A stretch of DNA of 64,000 nt from Lutimaribacter degradans (GCF_023703375.1 NZ_JAMQGO010000002.1:124001-188000); one strand, 5' to 3'. Positions 35,466 to 45,265 are shown, numbered from the stretch's first letter. The notes: a model not told the origin generated them from the letters alone. Numbers and translations are program-made.

Positions 35466-36188
35466 ATGGCAAGAGTTGCACTCGTCACCGGTGGATCACG
35501 CGGCATCGGCGCGGCTATTTCGAAGGCATTGAAAGCAGAAGGCTACGAGGTGGCCGCCACCTATGCCGGCAATGATGAAGCCGCGGCCAAGTTCACCGGA
35601 GAAACCGGCATCAAGACCTACAAGTGGAACGTGGCCGATTATGACGAGTCGAAAGCCGGGATCGCACAGGTCGAGGCCGACCTTGGCCCGATCGACGTGG
35701 TGGTGGCCAATGCCGGCATCACCAAGGATGCCCCCTTTCACAAGATGACGCCCGAGCAGTGGCACCAGGTGATCGACACCAACTTGACTGGCGTGTTCAA
35801 CACCGTGCACCCCGTTTGGCCCGGCATGCGCGAGCGCGGTTTTGGCCGGGTGATCGTGATAAGCTCGATCAACGGTCAGAAAGGCCAGTTCGCGCAAGTG
35901 AACTATGCCGCGACCAAGGCGGGCGACCTAGGCATCATCAAAAGCCTGGCCCAGGAAGGCGCGGCCAAGGGCATCACCGCCAACGCGATCTGCCCCGGCT
36001 ACATCGCCACGGAAATGGTGATGGCCGTGCCCGAAAAGGTGCGCGAGGCCATCATCGGCCAGATCCCGACCGGCCGGCTGGGCGAGCCCGAGGAGATCGC
36101 GCGCTGCGTGACCTTCCTGGCGGCAGATGACGCGGGCTTTATCAACGGGTCGACCATCACCGCCAATGGCGGGCAATTCTTCGTCTGA
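35466..36188 (+). CDS. phaB: Acetoacetyl-CoA reductase
   Basis: 240 residues, ATG at 35466, TTGGAGG upstream. TGGSRGIG is the Rossmann NADPH-binding motif, and the SDR catalytic Ser-Tyr-Lys appear as ISSINGQKGQ and NYAATKAGD. It reduces acetoacetyl-CoA to 3-hydroxybutyryl-CoA with NADPH for polyhydroxybutyrate. No phaC is in the window. Confidence 0.95.
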   Translation: MARVALVTGGSRGIGAAISKALKAEGYEVAATYAGNDEAAAKFTGETGIKTYKWNVADYDESKAGIAQVEADLGPIDVVVANAGITKDAPFHKMTPEQWHQVIDTNLTGVFNTVHPVWPGMRERGFGRVIVISSINGQKGQFAQVNYAATKAGDLGIIKSLAQEGAAKGITANAICPGYIATEMVMAVPEKVREAIIGQIPTGRLGEPEEIARCVTFLAADDAGFINGSTITANGGQFFV

Positions 36189-36226
36189 GCCGGGCCATTT
36201 GGCCGCGCGAAACGCGTAAATTCGAC

Positions 36227-36258
36227 ACGCGCCCCGGTAGGTCCGGGGCGCGTTTTTT
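36227..36258 (+). terminator. Intrinsic terminator after phaB
   Basis: ACGCGCCCCGG-TAGGT-CCGGGGCGCGT is a perfect 11-base stem followed by six T. Confidence 0.93.
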
Positions 36259-36345
36259 GTGCGGAATTGCACAAATCACGCGCGAAACTGGGCATTTTCG
36301 CACCAGACACCGACCACATATGATAAGGTGAACGGAGGATTTGCC

Positions 36346-37284
36346 ATGCTGACCCAGATAAACGGATTGCACCACGTCACCTCGCTGGCCAGCGATGCCC
36401 AGCAAAACAACGATTTTTTTACCAAGACGCTCGGTTTGCGACGGGTGAAGAAAACGGTGAATTTCGACGCGCCCGAAGTGTATCACCTGTATTACGGCGA
36501 CGAGATCGGCACGCCCGGCACCGTGATGACCTATTTCCCCTTCCCCGGCGCGCGCCGCGGACGGCCAGGCGCTGGCGAGGTCGCGGTGACCGCCTTTTCC
36601 ATCCCCAAGGGCAGCCGCGATTGGTGGGCCAACCGGCTGGCCGCGCAGGGGGTGCAAAACATCATCAGCCAAGACCAGCTTGGCGAGGTGCGGCTGCGCT
36701 TTGACGGACCTGATGGCGACGGTTTTGCACTGGTCGAAACCGACGATGCGCGCGCGCCCTGGACGGGTGGCGACATCGGCGCCGACCATGCCATCCGGGG
36801 CTTTCATTCCACGCAGATGCGCCTGGCCGATCAAGGTGCCACGGCCGAGCTTTTGCGCTTCATGGGGTATGAGCAGCGCGGCACCGAGGGTGATATCACG
36901 CGGTTCGCGATTGCCGGGGGCCCTGGAAACGGCGCCAATGTGATTGATATCGAAACCCTGCCCAATGCCCCCGCCGCCGCGCAAGGTGCCGGATCGGTTC
37001 ATCATATCGCGTTCTCTGTGAATGACCGGGCCGCGCAGGCCGAGGTGCGCAAGGCGCTGATCGACACGGGTTTCCAGGTGACCCCGGTGATCGACCGTGA
37101 TTATTTCTGGGCGATCTATTTCCGCGCGCCGGGCGGCGTGCTGTTCGAGGTGGCCACGAACGAGCCCGGCTTTGACCGGGACGAAGATCGCGCCCACCTG
37201 GGCGAGGCGCTGAAATTGCCTGACCAACACGCCCATCTGCGCGCGGTTCTGGAGGCCGAGCACCTGCCCCCAATCCATGACTGA
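36346..37284 (+). CDS. Ring-cleaving dioxygenase, VOC family (MhqO-like)
   Basis: 312 residues from ATG 36346, with CGGAGG upstream. Two glyoxalase/bleomycin-resistance (VOC) modules are seen: INGLHHVTSLASDAQQNNDFF at the start and GSVHHIAFSVNDRAAQAEV near residue 215, with the metal Glu in FEVATNEPGF. Such proteins open hydroquinone-type rings. The hydrolase after it overlaps by eight bases, as in the Bacillus mhqNOD set that detoxifies quinones. The substrate is inference. Confidence 0.88.
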   Translation: MLTQINGLHHVTSLASDAQQNNDFFTKTLGLRRVKKTVNFDAPEVYHLYYGDEIGTPGTVMTYFPFPGARRGRPGAGEVAVTAFSIPKGSRDWWANRLAAQGVQNIISQDQLGEVRLRFDGPDGDGFALVETDDARAPWTGGDIGADHAIRGFHSTQMRLADQGATAELLRFMGYEQRGTEGDITRFAIAGGPGNGANVIDIETLPNAPAAAQGAGSVHHIAFSVNDRAAQAEVRKALIDTGFQVTPVIDRDYFWAIYFRAPGGVLFEVATNEPGFDRDEDRAHLGEALKLPDQHAHLRAVLEAEHLPPIHD

Positions 37285-37897
37285 TCTGCATTTCATCGAA
37301 ACCCTGGGCGCCCCGACCGGCCCCTTGGTGATCACCTTTCACGGAACGGGCGGGGACGAGATGCAGTTGCACCCATTGGCACAGCAGTTGGTGCCGGGTG
37401 CGAACGTGGTTTCCCCGCGCGGGCAAGTGCGCGAGGGCGGCGCCAACCGTTTTTTCCGACGCTTGGCCGAAGGCGTCTACGACATGGACGACATGGCCAG
37501 GCGTCGCGACGCACTTGGCTCCTTCATCCGCACGCTAAAGGCCCGTCTTACGCCGTCACGCGTGATTGCGCTTGGCTATTCCAACGGGGCCAATATCGCT
37601 GCCGCGATCAGCTTCGTGGCGCCCGACCTGCTGGATGACCTGGTGCTGATGCACCCGCTGATCCCGTGGACACCGGAACCGCAACCCGGCCTTTCAGATC
37701 GACGCATCCTGGTAACCGCCGGTCGGCATGATCCGATTTGCCCCGCCGACCAGACACAGGGGTTGGCCGATTGGTACAGGGCACAGGGTGCCGGGGTCGA
37801 TTTGCTGTGGCACGACGGCGGACACGAGATTCGGCCCGACGAGCTTGACCGTGCGGCAGAGTTTCTGCGACCGGCGCATTCGCATCGGGCCGAATAG
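37277..37897 (+). CDS. Alpha/beta hydrolase, phospholipase/carboxylesterase type (MhqD-like)
   Basis: 206 residues. The nucleophile elbow GYSNGANIA (about residues 97-105), Asp in GRHDPICP near 152 and His in GGHEIRPDE near 185 form the triad. ITFHGTGGDE is the oxyanion block. It overlaps the dioxygenase by eight bases, so they are translated together and probably act on the same aromatic breakdown product. Confidence 0.9.
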   Translation: MTDLHFIETLGAPTGPLVITFHGTGGDEMQLHPLAQQLVPGANVVSPRGQVREGGANRFFRRLAEGVYDMDDMARRRDALGSFIRTLKARLTPSRVIALGYSNGANIAAAISFVAPDLLDDLVLMHPLIPWTPEPQPGLSDRRILVTAGRHDPICPADQTQGLADWYRAQGAGVDLLWHDGGHEIRPDELDRAAEFLRPAHSHRAE

Positions 37898-37944
37898 GGC
37901 CGCGGCCTGTTTCGCCATGGCGGCAGGGCCGCGATGGCAAAACG

Positions 37945-38115
37945 TCACGACGTGGCTGTCAGCCTTTCGATTTCGTCTTTCAGGCGCAGTTTCTGTTTTT
38001 TCAGTTCTGCGATTTCGGCATCAGGAGTGCCGGGCGCGCGCAGCGCCTGTTCAACCTGCTCCGAGAGGGTGTGGTGTTTTTTCTTCAGTTCCTCGATATG
38101 CGAACTCAAGGCCAT
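37945..38115 (-). CDS. DUF465 (YdcH-like) small protein
   Basis: 56 residues, too short for many gene finders. It starts MALSSHIEELKKKHHTL and ends with LKDEIERLTATS. The ATG at 38115 follows GAGGAGG at the right spacing. The sequence is two helices with heptad leucines, the DUF465 pattern. Its role is unknown; it is a common small cytoplasmic protein in proteobacteria. Confidence 0.88.
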   Translation of the reverse strand: MALSSHIEELKKKHHTLSEQVEQALRAPGTPDAEIAELKKQKLRLKDEIERLTATS

Positions 38116-38221
38116 TGGCGTCCTCCTCTCGTTTCATGACTACCAGGTAACAGTGCAGCACATTCGCACCTGCCTGTCACGCCGCAGCCGCAGCATGTGG
38201 CAAATAATCTCTTACCAAACC

Positions 38222-38968
38222 TTATGGAAACGGCAGGGCCGCTGCATCATGCAGCACCGCGCGGATCAGCGGGGCATAGTCGGGCCGGTCACTTTCGTGC
38301 CTGTCAGACAGGTGAATCTGCACACCCGCATGCAACCGGAACGCGGCCCGGCCACCTTTTCGGCCACGGATCAACACCAGCTGGCTGTCGCGCCCCGGAC
38401 GGGGCATCAAGGGCAGCACGCGCACCGAGCCGAGGAACCGCGTGAAAAGCGCCAACAGCTCGGGCAGGCGGTCGGCGCGCTGGATCATCGTGACCTCGCC
38501 CCGGTCGCGCACGCGCCGGGCACCCGCGCGCACCCATGCCGCAAGCGTGGCGCCCTCGCCCATGGCGGTTTCGCGGCCCTCGTCGCGGGCGGGCGTGGTC
38601 CGGTCGCGCAGGAAATAGGGCGGGTTGGCAATCACGTGGTCGAATTGCCGGTCGCGCACGGCGCGGGGCATATCCGTCAGGTCGCCCTGCACCACGTCGA
38701 AGGCCAGCCCGTTTTCAAGCGCATTGCGTTGCGCCAGCGCGGCATAGGCGGCCTGCACCTCCAGCCCCGTCACCTGTGCACTGCCCAGCCGTGCGGCCAC
38801 GCAAAGCCCGGCTGCCCCCACGCCGCACCCCATGTCTAGCACGCTGCGCGCGGTTTCAGGCACAGTGGCGGCAAGAATCACCGGATCGACACCCGCACGA
38901 TACCCTCGTCGCGGTTGCCACAGCTGCAGCCGCCCCCCCAGGAACCCATCCCGGGTCAGGTCATTCAT
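38222..38968 (-). CDS. tRNA1(Val) adenine-N6-methyltransferase-like (TrmN6/YfiC)
   Basis: 248 residues. The SAM-binding GCGVGAAGL near residue 47 and the N6-adenine motif NPPYFLRD near 115 fit the TrmN6 (YfiC) family that methylates adenosine 37 of tRNA-Val. Its start overlaps the DUF2007 stop by eight bases. The precise RNA target is inferred. Confidence 0.87.
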   Translation of the reverse strand: MNDLTRDGFLGGRLQLWQPRRGYRAGVDPVILAATVPETARSVLDMGCGVGAAGLCVAARLGSAQVTGLEVQAAYAALAQRNALENGLAFDVVQGDLTDMPRAVRDRQFDHVIANPPYFLRDRTTPARDEGRETAMGEGATLAAWVRAGARRVRDRGEVTMIQRADRLPELLALFTRFLGSVRVLPLMPRPGRDSQLVLIRGRKGGRAAFRLHAGVQIHLSDRHESDRPDYAPLIRAVLHDAAALPFP

Positions 38969-39176
38969 CCAGCTCGATCCCGTTGTCGCGCATCGCCCGT
39001 TGCGCCTGGGCCAGGTCTTCGTCGCGCACCATCAGGCGGCGCGGCAAAATGCCAATCGACCCTTCCAGGGCGCTCATGTTTACGTCAAGTTCGAAGCAGG
39101 CTATATCCTCGCCTTGAAGCAGCGCCTTGGCAAAGGCGATTACAGTCGGGTCGTTGGTGCGTAAAAGCTGTTTCAT
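38961..39176 (-). CDS. DUF2007 domain small protein
   Basis: 71 residues from ATG 39176. KQLLRTNDPTVIAFAKALLQ followed by ACFELDVNMSALEGSIG fits DUF2007, a small predicted signal-transducing fold that often sits near tRNA methyltransferase genes. It overlaps trmN6 by eight bases. Ribosome-binding site weak. Confidence 0.82.
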   Translation of the reverse strand: MKQLLRTNDPTVIAFAKALLQGEDIACFELDVNMSALEGSIGILPRRLMVRDEDLAQAQRAMRDNGIELDE

Positions 39177-39231
39177 GGCACCGAGATAAGGGCATGGCCA
39201 TGCAAATGTCGAGCCATGCAATGGGGAACAC

Positions 39232-40233
39232 ATGAGCCTGGACAACGCCACCACCAAACCGCACGAGGAACTGGCCCGCGCCTTGGACGACGGCATGACC
39301 GCAGTCAACGCGCTGATCCGCGATCGCATGGCCAGCGAACACGCCCCCCGCATCCCCGAGGTCACGGCCCACCTGGTCGAGGCGGGCGGCAAGCGCCTGC
39401 GCCCGATGCTGGTGCTGGCGGCGGCGCGCATATGCGGCTATCCAGGCCCGTACGATGTGCACCTGGCCGCCACGGTCGAGTTCATTCACACCGCCACCTT
39501 GCTGCATGACGATGTGGTGGATGAAAGCCGCCAACGCCGCGGACGGCCCACGGCCAACCTTTTGTGGGACAACAAGTCAAGCGTGCTGGTCGGCGACTAC
39601 CTGTTCGCCCGCGCGTTCCAGTTGATGGTCGAGCCGGGCAACCTGCGGGTTCTGTCGATCCTGTCGAACGCGGCCGCCACGATTGCCGAGGGCGAAGTGC
39701 TGCAACTCAGCGCGGCGCAGGATCTGCGCACAAGCGAAGACATCTACCTTAAGGTCGTGCGCGGCAAGACAGCGGCGCTTTTCTCGGCCGCGACCGAGGC
39801 GGGCGGCGTGATCGCCGGCGCCAACAATGATCAGGTGCAGGCGCTGTTCGATTACGGAGATGCGCTGGGAATCGCGTTCCAGATCGTCGATGACCTGCTG
39901 GATTACCAAGGTGACGCCAAGGCCACGGGCAAGAACGTGGGCGACGATTTCCGCGAACGCAAGCTGACCCTGCCCGTCATCAAGGCCGTGGCGAAGGCCG
40001 ATGACGAGGAACGGGCCTTTTGGGCGCGGACGATCGAAAAGGGCAAACAAGAGGACGGCGACCTGGAGCACGCGATCACGTTGCTGAACAAGCATGACGC
40101 GCTTGAAGAAACGCGCGCCGACGCGCTGGCCTGGGCGGCCAAGGCCAAGGCGGCGATGGCCACCCTGCCCCAAAGCGACCTGCGGCGAATGTTGATCGAC
40201 CTTGCCGATTACGTGGTGGCGCGGATCAACTGA
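39232..40233 (+). CDS. All-trans decaprenyl (octaprenyl) diphosphate synthase
   Basis: 333 residues. Two aspartate-rich motifs, LLHDDVVDES near residue 90 and IVDDLLDYQGD near 216, chelate Mg2+ and the diphosphates. FARAFQLM follows the first. It makes the long ubiquinone side chain. Chain length cannot be read from sequence; decaprenyl is usual in Rhodobacterales (ddsA/ispB type). It converges on ispE with an eight-base overlap. Confidence 0.93.
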   Translation: MSLDNATTKPHEELARALDDGMTAVNALIRDRMASEHAPRIPEVTAHLVEAGGKRLRPMLVLAAARICGYPGPYDVHLAATVEFIHTATLLHDDVVDESRQRRGRPTANLLWDNKSSVLVGDYLFARAFQLMVEPGNLRVLSILSNAAATIAEGEVLQLSAAQDLRTSEDIYLKVVRGKTAALFSAATEAGGVIAGANNDQVQALFDYGDALGIAFQIVDDLLDYQGDAKATGKNVGDDFRERKLTLPVIKAVAKADDEERAFWARTIEKGKQEDGDLEHAITLLNKHDALEETRADALAWAAKAKAAMATLPQSDLRRMLIDLADYVVARIN

Positions 40234-41056
40234 TCGCGGCCGGGCGCGCGCCGATGCTGCGCGTGGGCTGCACCCACCAATCGGGGTGCTGCGCGGCGAT
40301 CCGCGCGGCAGCGGAGCGCGCCTGTTCGGCATCGGGGTAGATACCGAAACATGTTGCGCCCGAGCCTGACATGCGCGCCAGTTCGGCGTCGTGCTCCAAG
40401 GCGGCAAGTGCGGTTGCAATCTGCGGCGCCAGTCGAATGGCCGGCGCGGTCAGGTCGTTGCGCTGACGGCACAGCCAGTCAACCAGCCAACCGCGGTCGG
40501 ACCAGGTTCCCACGCCCTCCATCGGGTCGTTCATCTTGTCTTCCAGCGCGCCGAAAACCGTGGGCGTGGGCAGGTGTCCGCCAGGGTTGACCAGCACCAG
40601 GTCCAGCGCCGGCGTATTGCTGAGCGGCGTCAGGATCTCGCCGATGCCCTGCACGCGCTTGGCCACTGCGCTCAGGCATACGGGCACATCGGCACCCAGC
40701 GCCTCGGCACTGTCGAGATCGGGCTGTCCCAACATCCGCAGTGCCGCCGCCGCGTCCGCCGATCCGCCTCCGATTCCCGCCCCGTGCGGCAGGTTTTTTT
40801 CCAAGGTGATATGCCCCGTCCAACCCGCCAGTTCCGCCGCGCGCCAGACCAGGTTGCTGCCGTCCGCGGGCACGCCCGCGGCAAAGGGCCCCGTTACCGC
40901 CAGCGAAAGGCGCGGCCCGGGGTCAAAGGCCAACCTGTCGCCCACGGCTGCGAACACCACCAGCGAATCCAGCATGTGGTAGCCATCGGGCCGCTGCGCG
41001 GTAACATGCAGGGTCAGGTTGATCTTGGCAGGCGCGAATGACTCTTCAGTCGCCAT
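40226..41056 (-). CDS. ispE: 4-diphosphocytidyl-2-C-methyl-D-erythritol kinase
   Basis: 276 residues. FAPAKINLTLHV starts the GHMP kinase, and PHGAGIGGGSADAAA near residue 93 is the ATP-binding glycine motif. It catalyses the ATP-dependent step of the MEP isoprenoid pathway. Start overlaps the TPR gene stop by 11 bases; stop overlaps the prenyl synthase end. Confidence 0.95.
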   Translation of the reverse strand: MATEESFAPAKINLTLHVTAQRPDGYHMLDSLVVFAAVGDRLAFDPGPRLSLAVTGPFAAGVPADGSNLVWRAAELAGWTGHITLEKNLPHGAGIGGGSADAAAALRMLGQPDLDSAEALGADVPVCLSAVAKRVQGIGEILTPLSNTPALDLVLVNPGGHLPTPTVFGALEDKMNDPMEGVGTWSDRGWLVDWLCRQRNDLTAPAIRLAPQIATALAALEHDAELARMSGSGATCFGIYPDAEQARSAAARIAAQHPDWWVQPTRSIGARPAAIS

Positions 41057-42767
41057 TTGCCACCTTCAAGGGCGGGGCGCCCTCTTCGGCCAGAACCTGG
41101 TCGAGCCCGACCTCCAGCTTGCGGCGGATACGGTCGGGGTCAACATCATCGCTAGAGTCCGACGTACCGTAGAACGACAACGCGCGCCGCCATTGGAACC
41201 GGGCCTCGAGCTTGCGGCCCACTGCCCAATAGACATCGCCCAGGTGGTCATTTACCACCGGGTCGGTCGGCATCAGTTCCGTGGCGTGCTCCATGTGGTC
41301 CACCGCTTCGTCATAGCGGCCAAGGCGGTAAAGCACCCAACCCAGGCTGTCGACGATATAGCCACTGTCGGGCCGTGCGGCGACTGCGCGCTCGATCATG
41401 TCCAGCGCCTCGTCCAGCTTTTCCTGTTTCTCGACCAGCGAATAACCAAGGTAGTTCAATACCTGCGGCTGCTCGGGGTTCAGCTCCAGCGCCCGGCGGA
41501 AATCGGCTTCGGCCTTGTCCCAGAGATCCAACCTTTCATGGCTGATCGCGCGGGCGTAAAACAGGAACCATTGCTGCGTTTCCGGGTCATCGAACAAGTC
41601 GATCGCCGCAGTATAGGCTTCGGCGGCGGCCTCGTAATCCTTGGTCTGGCGCATCAGGTCGCCCAACGTCATGTGCACGATCGGCAGATCGCCATGGGAC
41701 TTGGTCAGTTGCTCAAGCACGTCGATAGCATCATCGATGCGGTCGACCGCGCTCAACGCGGCGGCGCGGCCCAGCTCGGCGGCGTGAAACGACGGGTGAT
41801 CCGGCGGCAGCCGCTTGTAGGTATCCACCGCGAGTTCGAACTGTTCGAGGCTTTCCAGCATCTGCGCCGACAAAAGCACCGCGTCGCCGTGATCGGGGCG
41901 CAGGTGCTCGGCCACGCGGCTGTAAACCAGAGTGTAATCCGGGCCAGCCTCGTTCGACAGGGCCGCGGCAACGGTATAGAACACTTCGGCCACGCCATCC
42001 TGGGGCGAAGTGATGAACTCGAAGCGGATCGTTTCATCGGCCTGTAGCCGCGCCTGCATGTCACGCAAAGCAGGATCGAGATCGGCGCCGAACAGCGTGT
42101 CGAGCAACTCCAGCGCCGCGTCGTTCTTGTCGAGTTGGCTCAGAACCTGCATCCGCGCGATCGTGGCGCGGCGGGTCATCTGCAATGGCCCGGCACCATC
42201 CGCGGCATAGATTGCCTCGGCGCCTTCGAAATCCCCGACCAGCGCCAAGACCAGCGCCTTGTGATACAGGGCAAACCCGCTAAGCCCCTGTTCGGCCGCC
42301 AGCGCATCGAAGGCCGCCAGCGCCTCGTTCGCGGCACCGTTGCCCATATGTGCCCAGCCCCGCAGCAAGCCGTCAACCAGCGGGCCGACGCCGCGCCCGT
42401 CATCCAACCGGGTCAGCAGCGCGCGGTAATCGCCGTTCTCCACCTCGTCGGCCACAAGCACCATTTGGGCGATCTGACTGGAAAGGCCGTCGGCCTCCAT
42501 CTTGCGGGCGCTTGGCACGGCGCGCGGCAGGTTGCCCAGCGCCAATTGCGACAGCGTGGCATCCTCCAGAAGCGTGGGGTTGGACGGATCACGCGCCAGC
42601 GCCCGGGTGAAATACTGTGCCGCCGCCGCGTAATCGGCGGCCAAAGCGGCCTGTCGTGCGGCCAGGTACGAGCCAGACAAACCGTTCGACGCAACCGCCT
42701 GTGCGCCGGAAAACCCCAGGATGGCGGCCGCTACCGCGCCGATGAACCGTTTCTTTGCGAATGCCAC
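41046..42767 (-). CDS. TPR-repeat protein, exported
   Basis: 573 residues. A signal peptide (FIGAVAAAILGFSGAQAVAS) opens it. Tetratricopeptide repeats run through the rest, clear in LDLWDKAEADFRRALELNP (about 420), EKLDEALDMIERAVAARP (about 460) and LGRYDEAVDHMEHATELMP (about 495). It is probably a periplasmic scaffold. It lies directly before ispE, with the two coupled by overlap. Confidence 0.88.
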   Translation of the reverse strand: MAFAKKRFIGAVAAAILGFSGAQAVASNGLSGSYLAARQAALAADYAAAAQYFTRALARDPSNPTLLEDATLSQLALGNLPRAVPSARKMEADGLSSQIAQMVLVADEVENGDYRALLTRLDDGRGVGPLVDGLLRGWAHMGNGAANEALAAFDALAAEQGLSGFALYHKALVLALVGDFEGAEAIYAADGAGPLQMTRRATIARMQVLSQLDKNDAALELLDTLFGADLDPALRDMQARLQADETIRFEFITSPQDGVAEVFYTVAAALSNEAGPDYTLVYSRVAEHLRPDHGDAVLLSAQMLESLEQFELAVDTYKRLPPDHPSFHAAELGRAAALSAVDRIDDAIDVLEQLTKSHGDLPIVHMTLGDLMRQTKDYEAAAEAYTAAIDLFDDPETQQWFLFYARAISHERLDLWDKAEADFRRALELNPEQPQVLNYLGYSLVEKQEKLDEALDMIERAVAARPDSGYIVDSLGWVLYRLGRYDEAVDHMEHATELMPTDPVVNDHLGDVYWAVGRKLEARFQWRRALSFYGTSDSSDDVDPDRIRRKLEVGLDQVLAEEGAPPLKVANGD

Positions 42768-42912
42768 TATGGTGTCCTTATCCCTGCTTTAACGCCAAGG
42801 TAACGCAGATGCCCCGAAACGCAATGCAAGCAGGCCCGGGGCGCGACAATGCGCGGCAGACTGCAAACAGGCGACCACCGGGGCCGCCTGCCTGATAGAA
42901 CCCTGGCAAGGA

Positions 42913-44559
42913 TCACATGTTGGGATAGTTCGGCCCATCCCCGCCCTGCGGTGTCGTCCAGTTGATGTTCTGGGTTGGATCCTTGATGTCACAGGTCTTG
43001 CAATGCACGCAGTTCTGAAAGTTGATCACGAACTCGGACTTGCCGTCCTTTTCAACGAACTCGTACACCCCGGCAGGGCAATAGCGCGCCGATGGCCCCG
43101 CGTATTTGGGCAGGTTCACCTCGACCGGCACTGCGTCATCCTTCAGCTTCAAGTGACAGGGCTGGCTTTCCTCGTGATTTGTCATCGAGAAGCTGACATT
43201 CGTCAGCCTGTCAAAGCTGAGCTTGCCGTCAGGCTTGGGATAAGTGATTTCGCTGTGTTTCGCGGCCGGTTCAGTGGCTTCGGCATCCGATTTGCCGTGG
43301 CCCAAGGTACCGAACAGCGAAAAGCCCAGCGTGTTGGTCCACATGTCCATGCCACCCAGCACCAGGCTGGCCGTCAGCCCGTATTTCGACCAAAGCGGCT
43401 TGACGTTTCGAACCTTTTTCAGGTCGGCACCGATGGCACCCTCGCGCACGTCTTTCTCGTAGGCGTTCAACTCATCCGACTGGCGGCCTGCCTTGAGCGC
43501 CTCGACGGCGGCCTCGGCTGCGGCCTTGCCCGACAGCATGGCGTTATGGTTGCCCTTGATTCGCGGCACGTTGACCATGCCCACCGAACAGCCCAGCAAC
43601 GCGACGCCCGGCGCCACCATCTTGGGCATGGATTGATAGCCACCCTCGGAAATCGCCCGCGCGCCATAGGCCACGCGCTTGCCGCCCTTCAGCAGGTCGG
43701 CCACCATCGGGTGGTGCTTGAAACGCTGGAATTCCATGTAGGGGAACAGGTGCGGGTTCTTGTAGTTCAGGTGCACCACGAAGCCGACATAGACCTGATT
43801 GTTTTCCAGGTGATAGATGAACGAGCCCCCGCCCGCGTTCGAGCCAAGCGGCCAACCCATCGTGTGGGTGACCGTGCCCTCACGGTGCTTTTCGGGGTCG
43901 ATTTCCCAGATCTCTTTCATGCCAAGGCCGAATTTCTGCGGCTCGTGGCCCTTTTGCAGATCGTACTTGGCAATCACTTCCTTGGCCAGGCTGCCACGCA
44001 CGCCCTCGGACAGGAAGACGTATTTGCCGTGCAGCTCCATCCCCGGTTCGGTGTTGGGCCCGATCGAGCCATCGGGTTCCAGCCCGAACACGCCCGCGAC
44101 CACGCCTTTCACCTCGCCGTTGTCGCCGTAGACCAGTTCGGAACACGACATGCCGGGGAAAATCTCGACGCCCAGTTCCTCGGCCTGTTCGGCCATCCAG
44201 CGGCACACGTTGCCCATGCTGACGATATAGTTGCCGTGGTTGTTCATCAGCGGCGGCATCGGCCAGTTGGGAACGCGCACCTGGCCCGCTTCACCCAGCA
44301 TGTAGAAATTGTCTTCGCGCACGGGCACGTTGAGGGGGGCGCCCTTTTCCTTCCAATCGGGGATCAGCGCATCCAGCCCGCACGGGTCCAGAACCGCGCC
44401 CGACAGGATATGCGCCCCCACCTCCGAGCCCTTTTCAAGCACGACCACGTTCAGGTCGGCATCAAGCTGCTTGAGACGGATCGCGGCCGACAGGCCGGCC
44501 GGCCCTGCGCCCACGATGACGACGTCATATTCCATGGCTTCGCGTTCGATTTCCGACAT
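42913..44559 (-). CDS. Electron transfer flavoprotein-ubiquinone oxidoreductase
   Basis: 548 residues. The FAD site is VVIVGAGPAGLSAAIRL near residue 14. The C-terminal 4Fe-4S domain has NCVHCKTCDIKDPTQNINW. It carries electrons from ETF, which are reduced by acyl-CoA dehydrogenases such as the one at 49.8-51.5 kb, to ubiquinone in the inner membrane. GAGGGAG precedes the ATG. Confidence 0.96.
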   Translation of the reverse strand: MSEIEREAMEYDVVIVGAGPAGLSAAIRLKQLDADLNVVVLEKGSEVGAHILSGAVLDPCGLDALIPDWKEKGAPLNVPVREDNFYMLGEAGQVRVPNWPMPPLMNNHGNYIVSMGNVCRWMAEQAEELGVEIFPGMSCSELVYGDNGEVKGVVAGVFGLEPDGSIGPNTEPGMELHGKYVFLSEGVRGSLAKEVIAKYDLQKGHEPQKFGLGMKEIWEIDPEKHREGTVTHTMGWPLGSNAGGGSFIYHLENNQVYVGFVVHLNYKNPHLFPYMEFQRFKHHPMVADLLKGGKRVAYGARAISEGGYQSMPKMVAPGVALLGCSVGMVNVPRIKGNHNAMLSGKAAAEAAVEALKAGRQSDELNAYEKDVREGAIGADLKKVRNVKPLWSKYGLTASLVLGGMDMWTNTLGFSLFGTLGHGKSDAEATEPAAKHSEITYPKPDGKLSFDRLTNVSFSMTNHEESQPCHLKLKDDAVPVEVNLPKYAGPSARYCPAGVYEFVEKDGKSEFVINFQNCVHCKTCDIKDPTQNINWTTPQGGDGPNYPNM

Positions 44560-44794
44560 GCTGGCTCCCTCAGGCTATGGCGCGCAATAAAATTTCCAAC
44601 GTGGATACCGCGCTGCAGCAACACACGTCAATTGCAACACAACGTTAAACCATGTGAAATGCGCGACAAGGGGCGCGCGCGTGGAATTGCGCAGGCACGT
44701 CGCGTCGTCTATTGCGTTGCCAAGCCCGGTTGGGGCAGGTTTGACCGAACAGTTTGAAATGACCGTGGTCCACGTGACGACCAAGGGAGATACC

Positions 44795-45265
44795 ATGGAA
44801 AAGATACCGATGACGCGCGCGGGGCACACCGCGCTGGAAGCCGAGTTGAAGCACCTGAAATCCGAGGAACGCCCCGCGATCATCAAGGCGATCGCCGAGG
44901 CGCGCGAACATGGCGACCTGTCGGAAAACGCCGAATACCACTCGGCGCGCGAGAAACAGTCTTTCATCGAGGGCCGCATCAAGGAACTCGAGGGCGTGAT
45001 CAGCCTGGCCGAGGTGATCGACCCCACCAAGCTGTCAGGCACCATAAAGTTCGGCGCCACCGTGACGCTGGTGGACGAGGATACCGACGAGGAAAAAACC
45101 TGGCAGATCGTAGGCGAGCACGAGGCCAATATCGAAAAGGGCCTGCTGAACATCAAGTCGCCCATCGCCCGTGCATTGATTGGCAAGGAAGAGGGCGACA
45201 GCGTCGAAGTGCGCACGCCCGGGGGTGAGAAATCCTACGAAGTGCTCAAGATCGAATACAAGTAA
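44795..45265 (+). CDS. greA: Transcription elongation factor GreA
   Basis: 156 residues from ATG 44795, with AGGGAG upstream. The N-terminal coiled coil ([21 protein letters not shown]) has the acidic tip Asp and Glu. The C-terminal FKBP-like part ends YEVLKIEYK. It stimulates cleavage by backtracked RNA polymerase. It lies alone between ETF-QO and a hypothetical gene. Confidence 0.97.
   Translation: MEKIPMTRAGHTALEAELKHLKSEERPAIIKAIAEAREHGDLSENAEYHSAREKQSFIEGRIKELEGVISLAEVIDPTKLSGTIKFGATVTLVDEDTDEEKTWQIVGEHEANIEKGLLNIKSPIARALIGKEEGDSVEVRTPGGEKSYEVLKIEYK

Noticed and set aside
44560..44794. Possible tRNA or small RNA between ETF-QO and greA
   Set aside because: No cloverleaf arms or T-loop consensus are visible; it looks like a divergent promoter region only.
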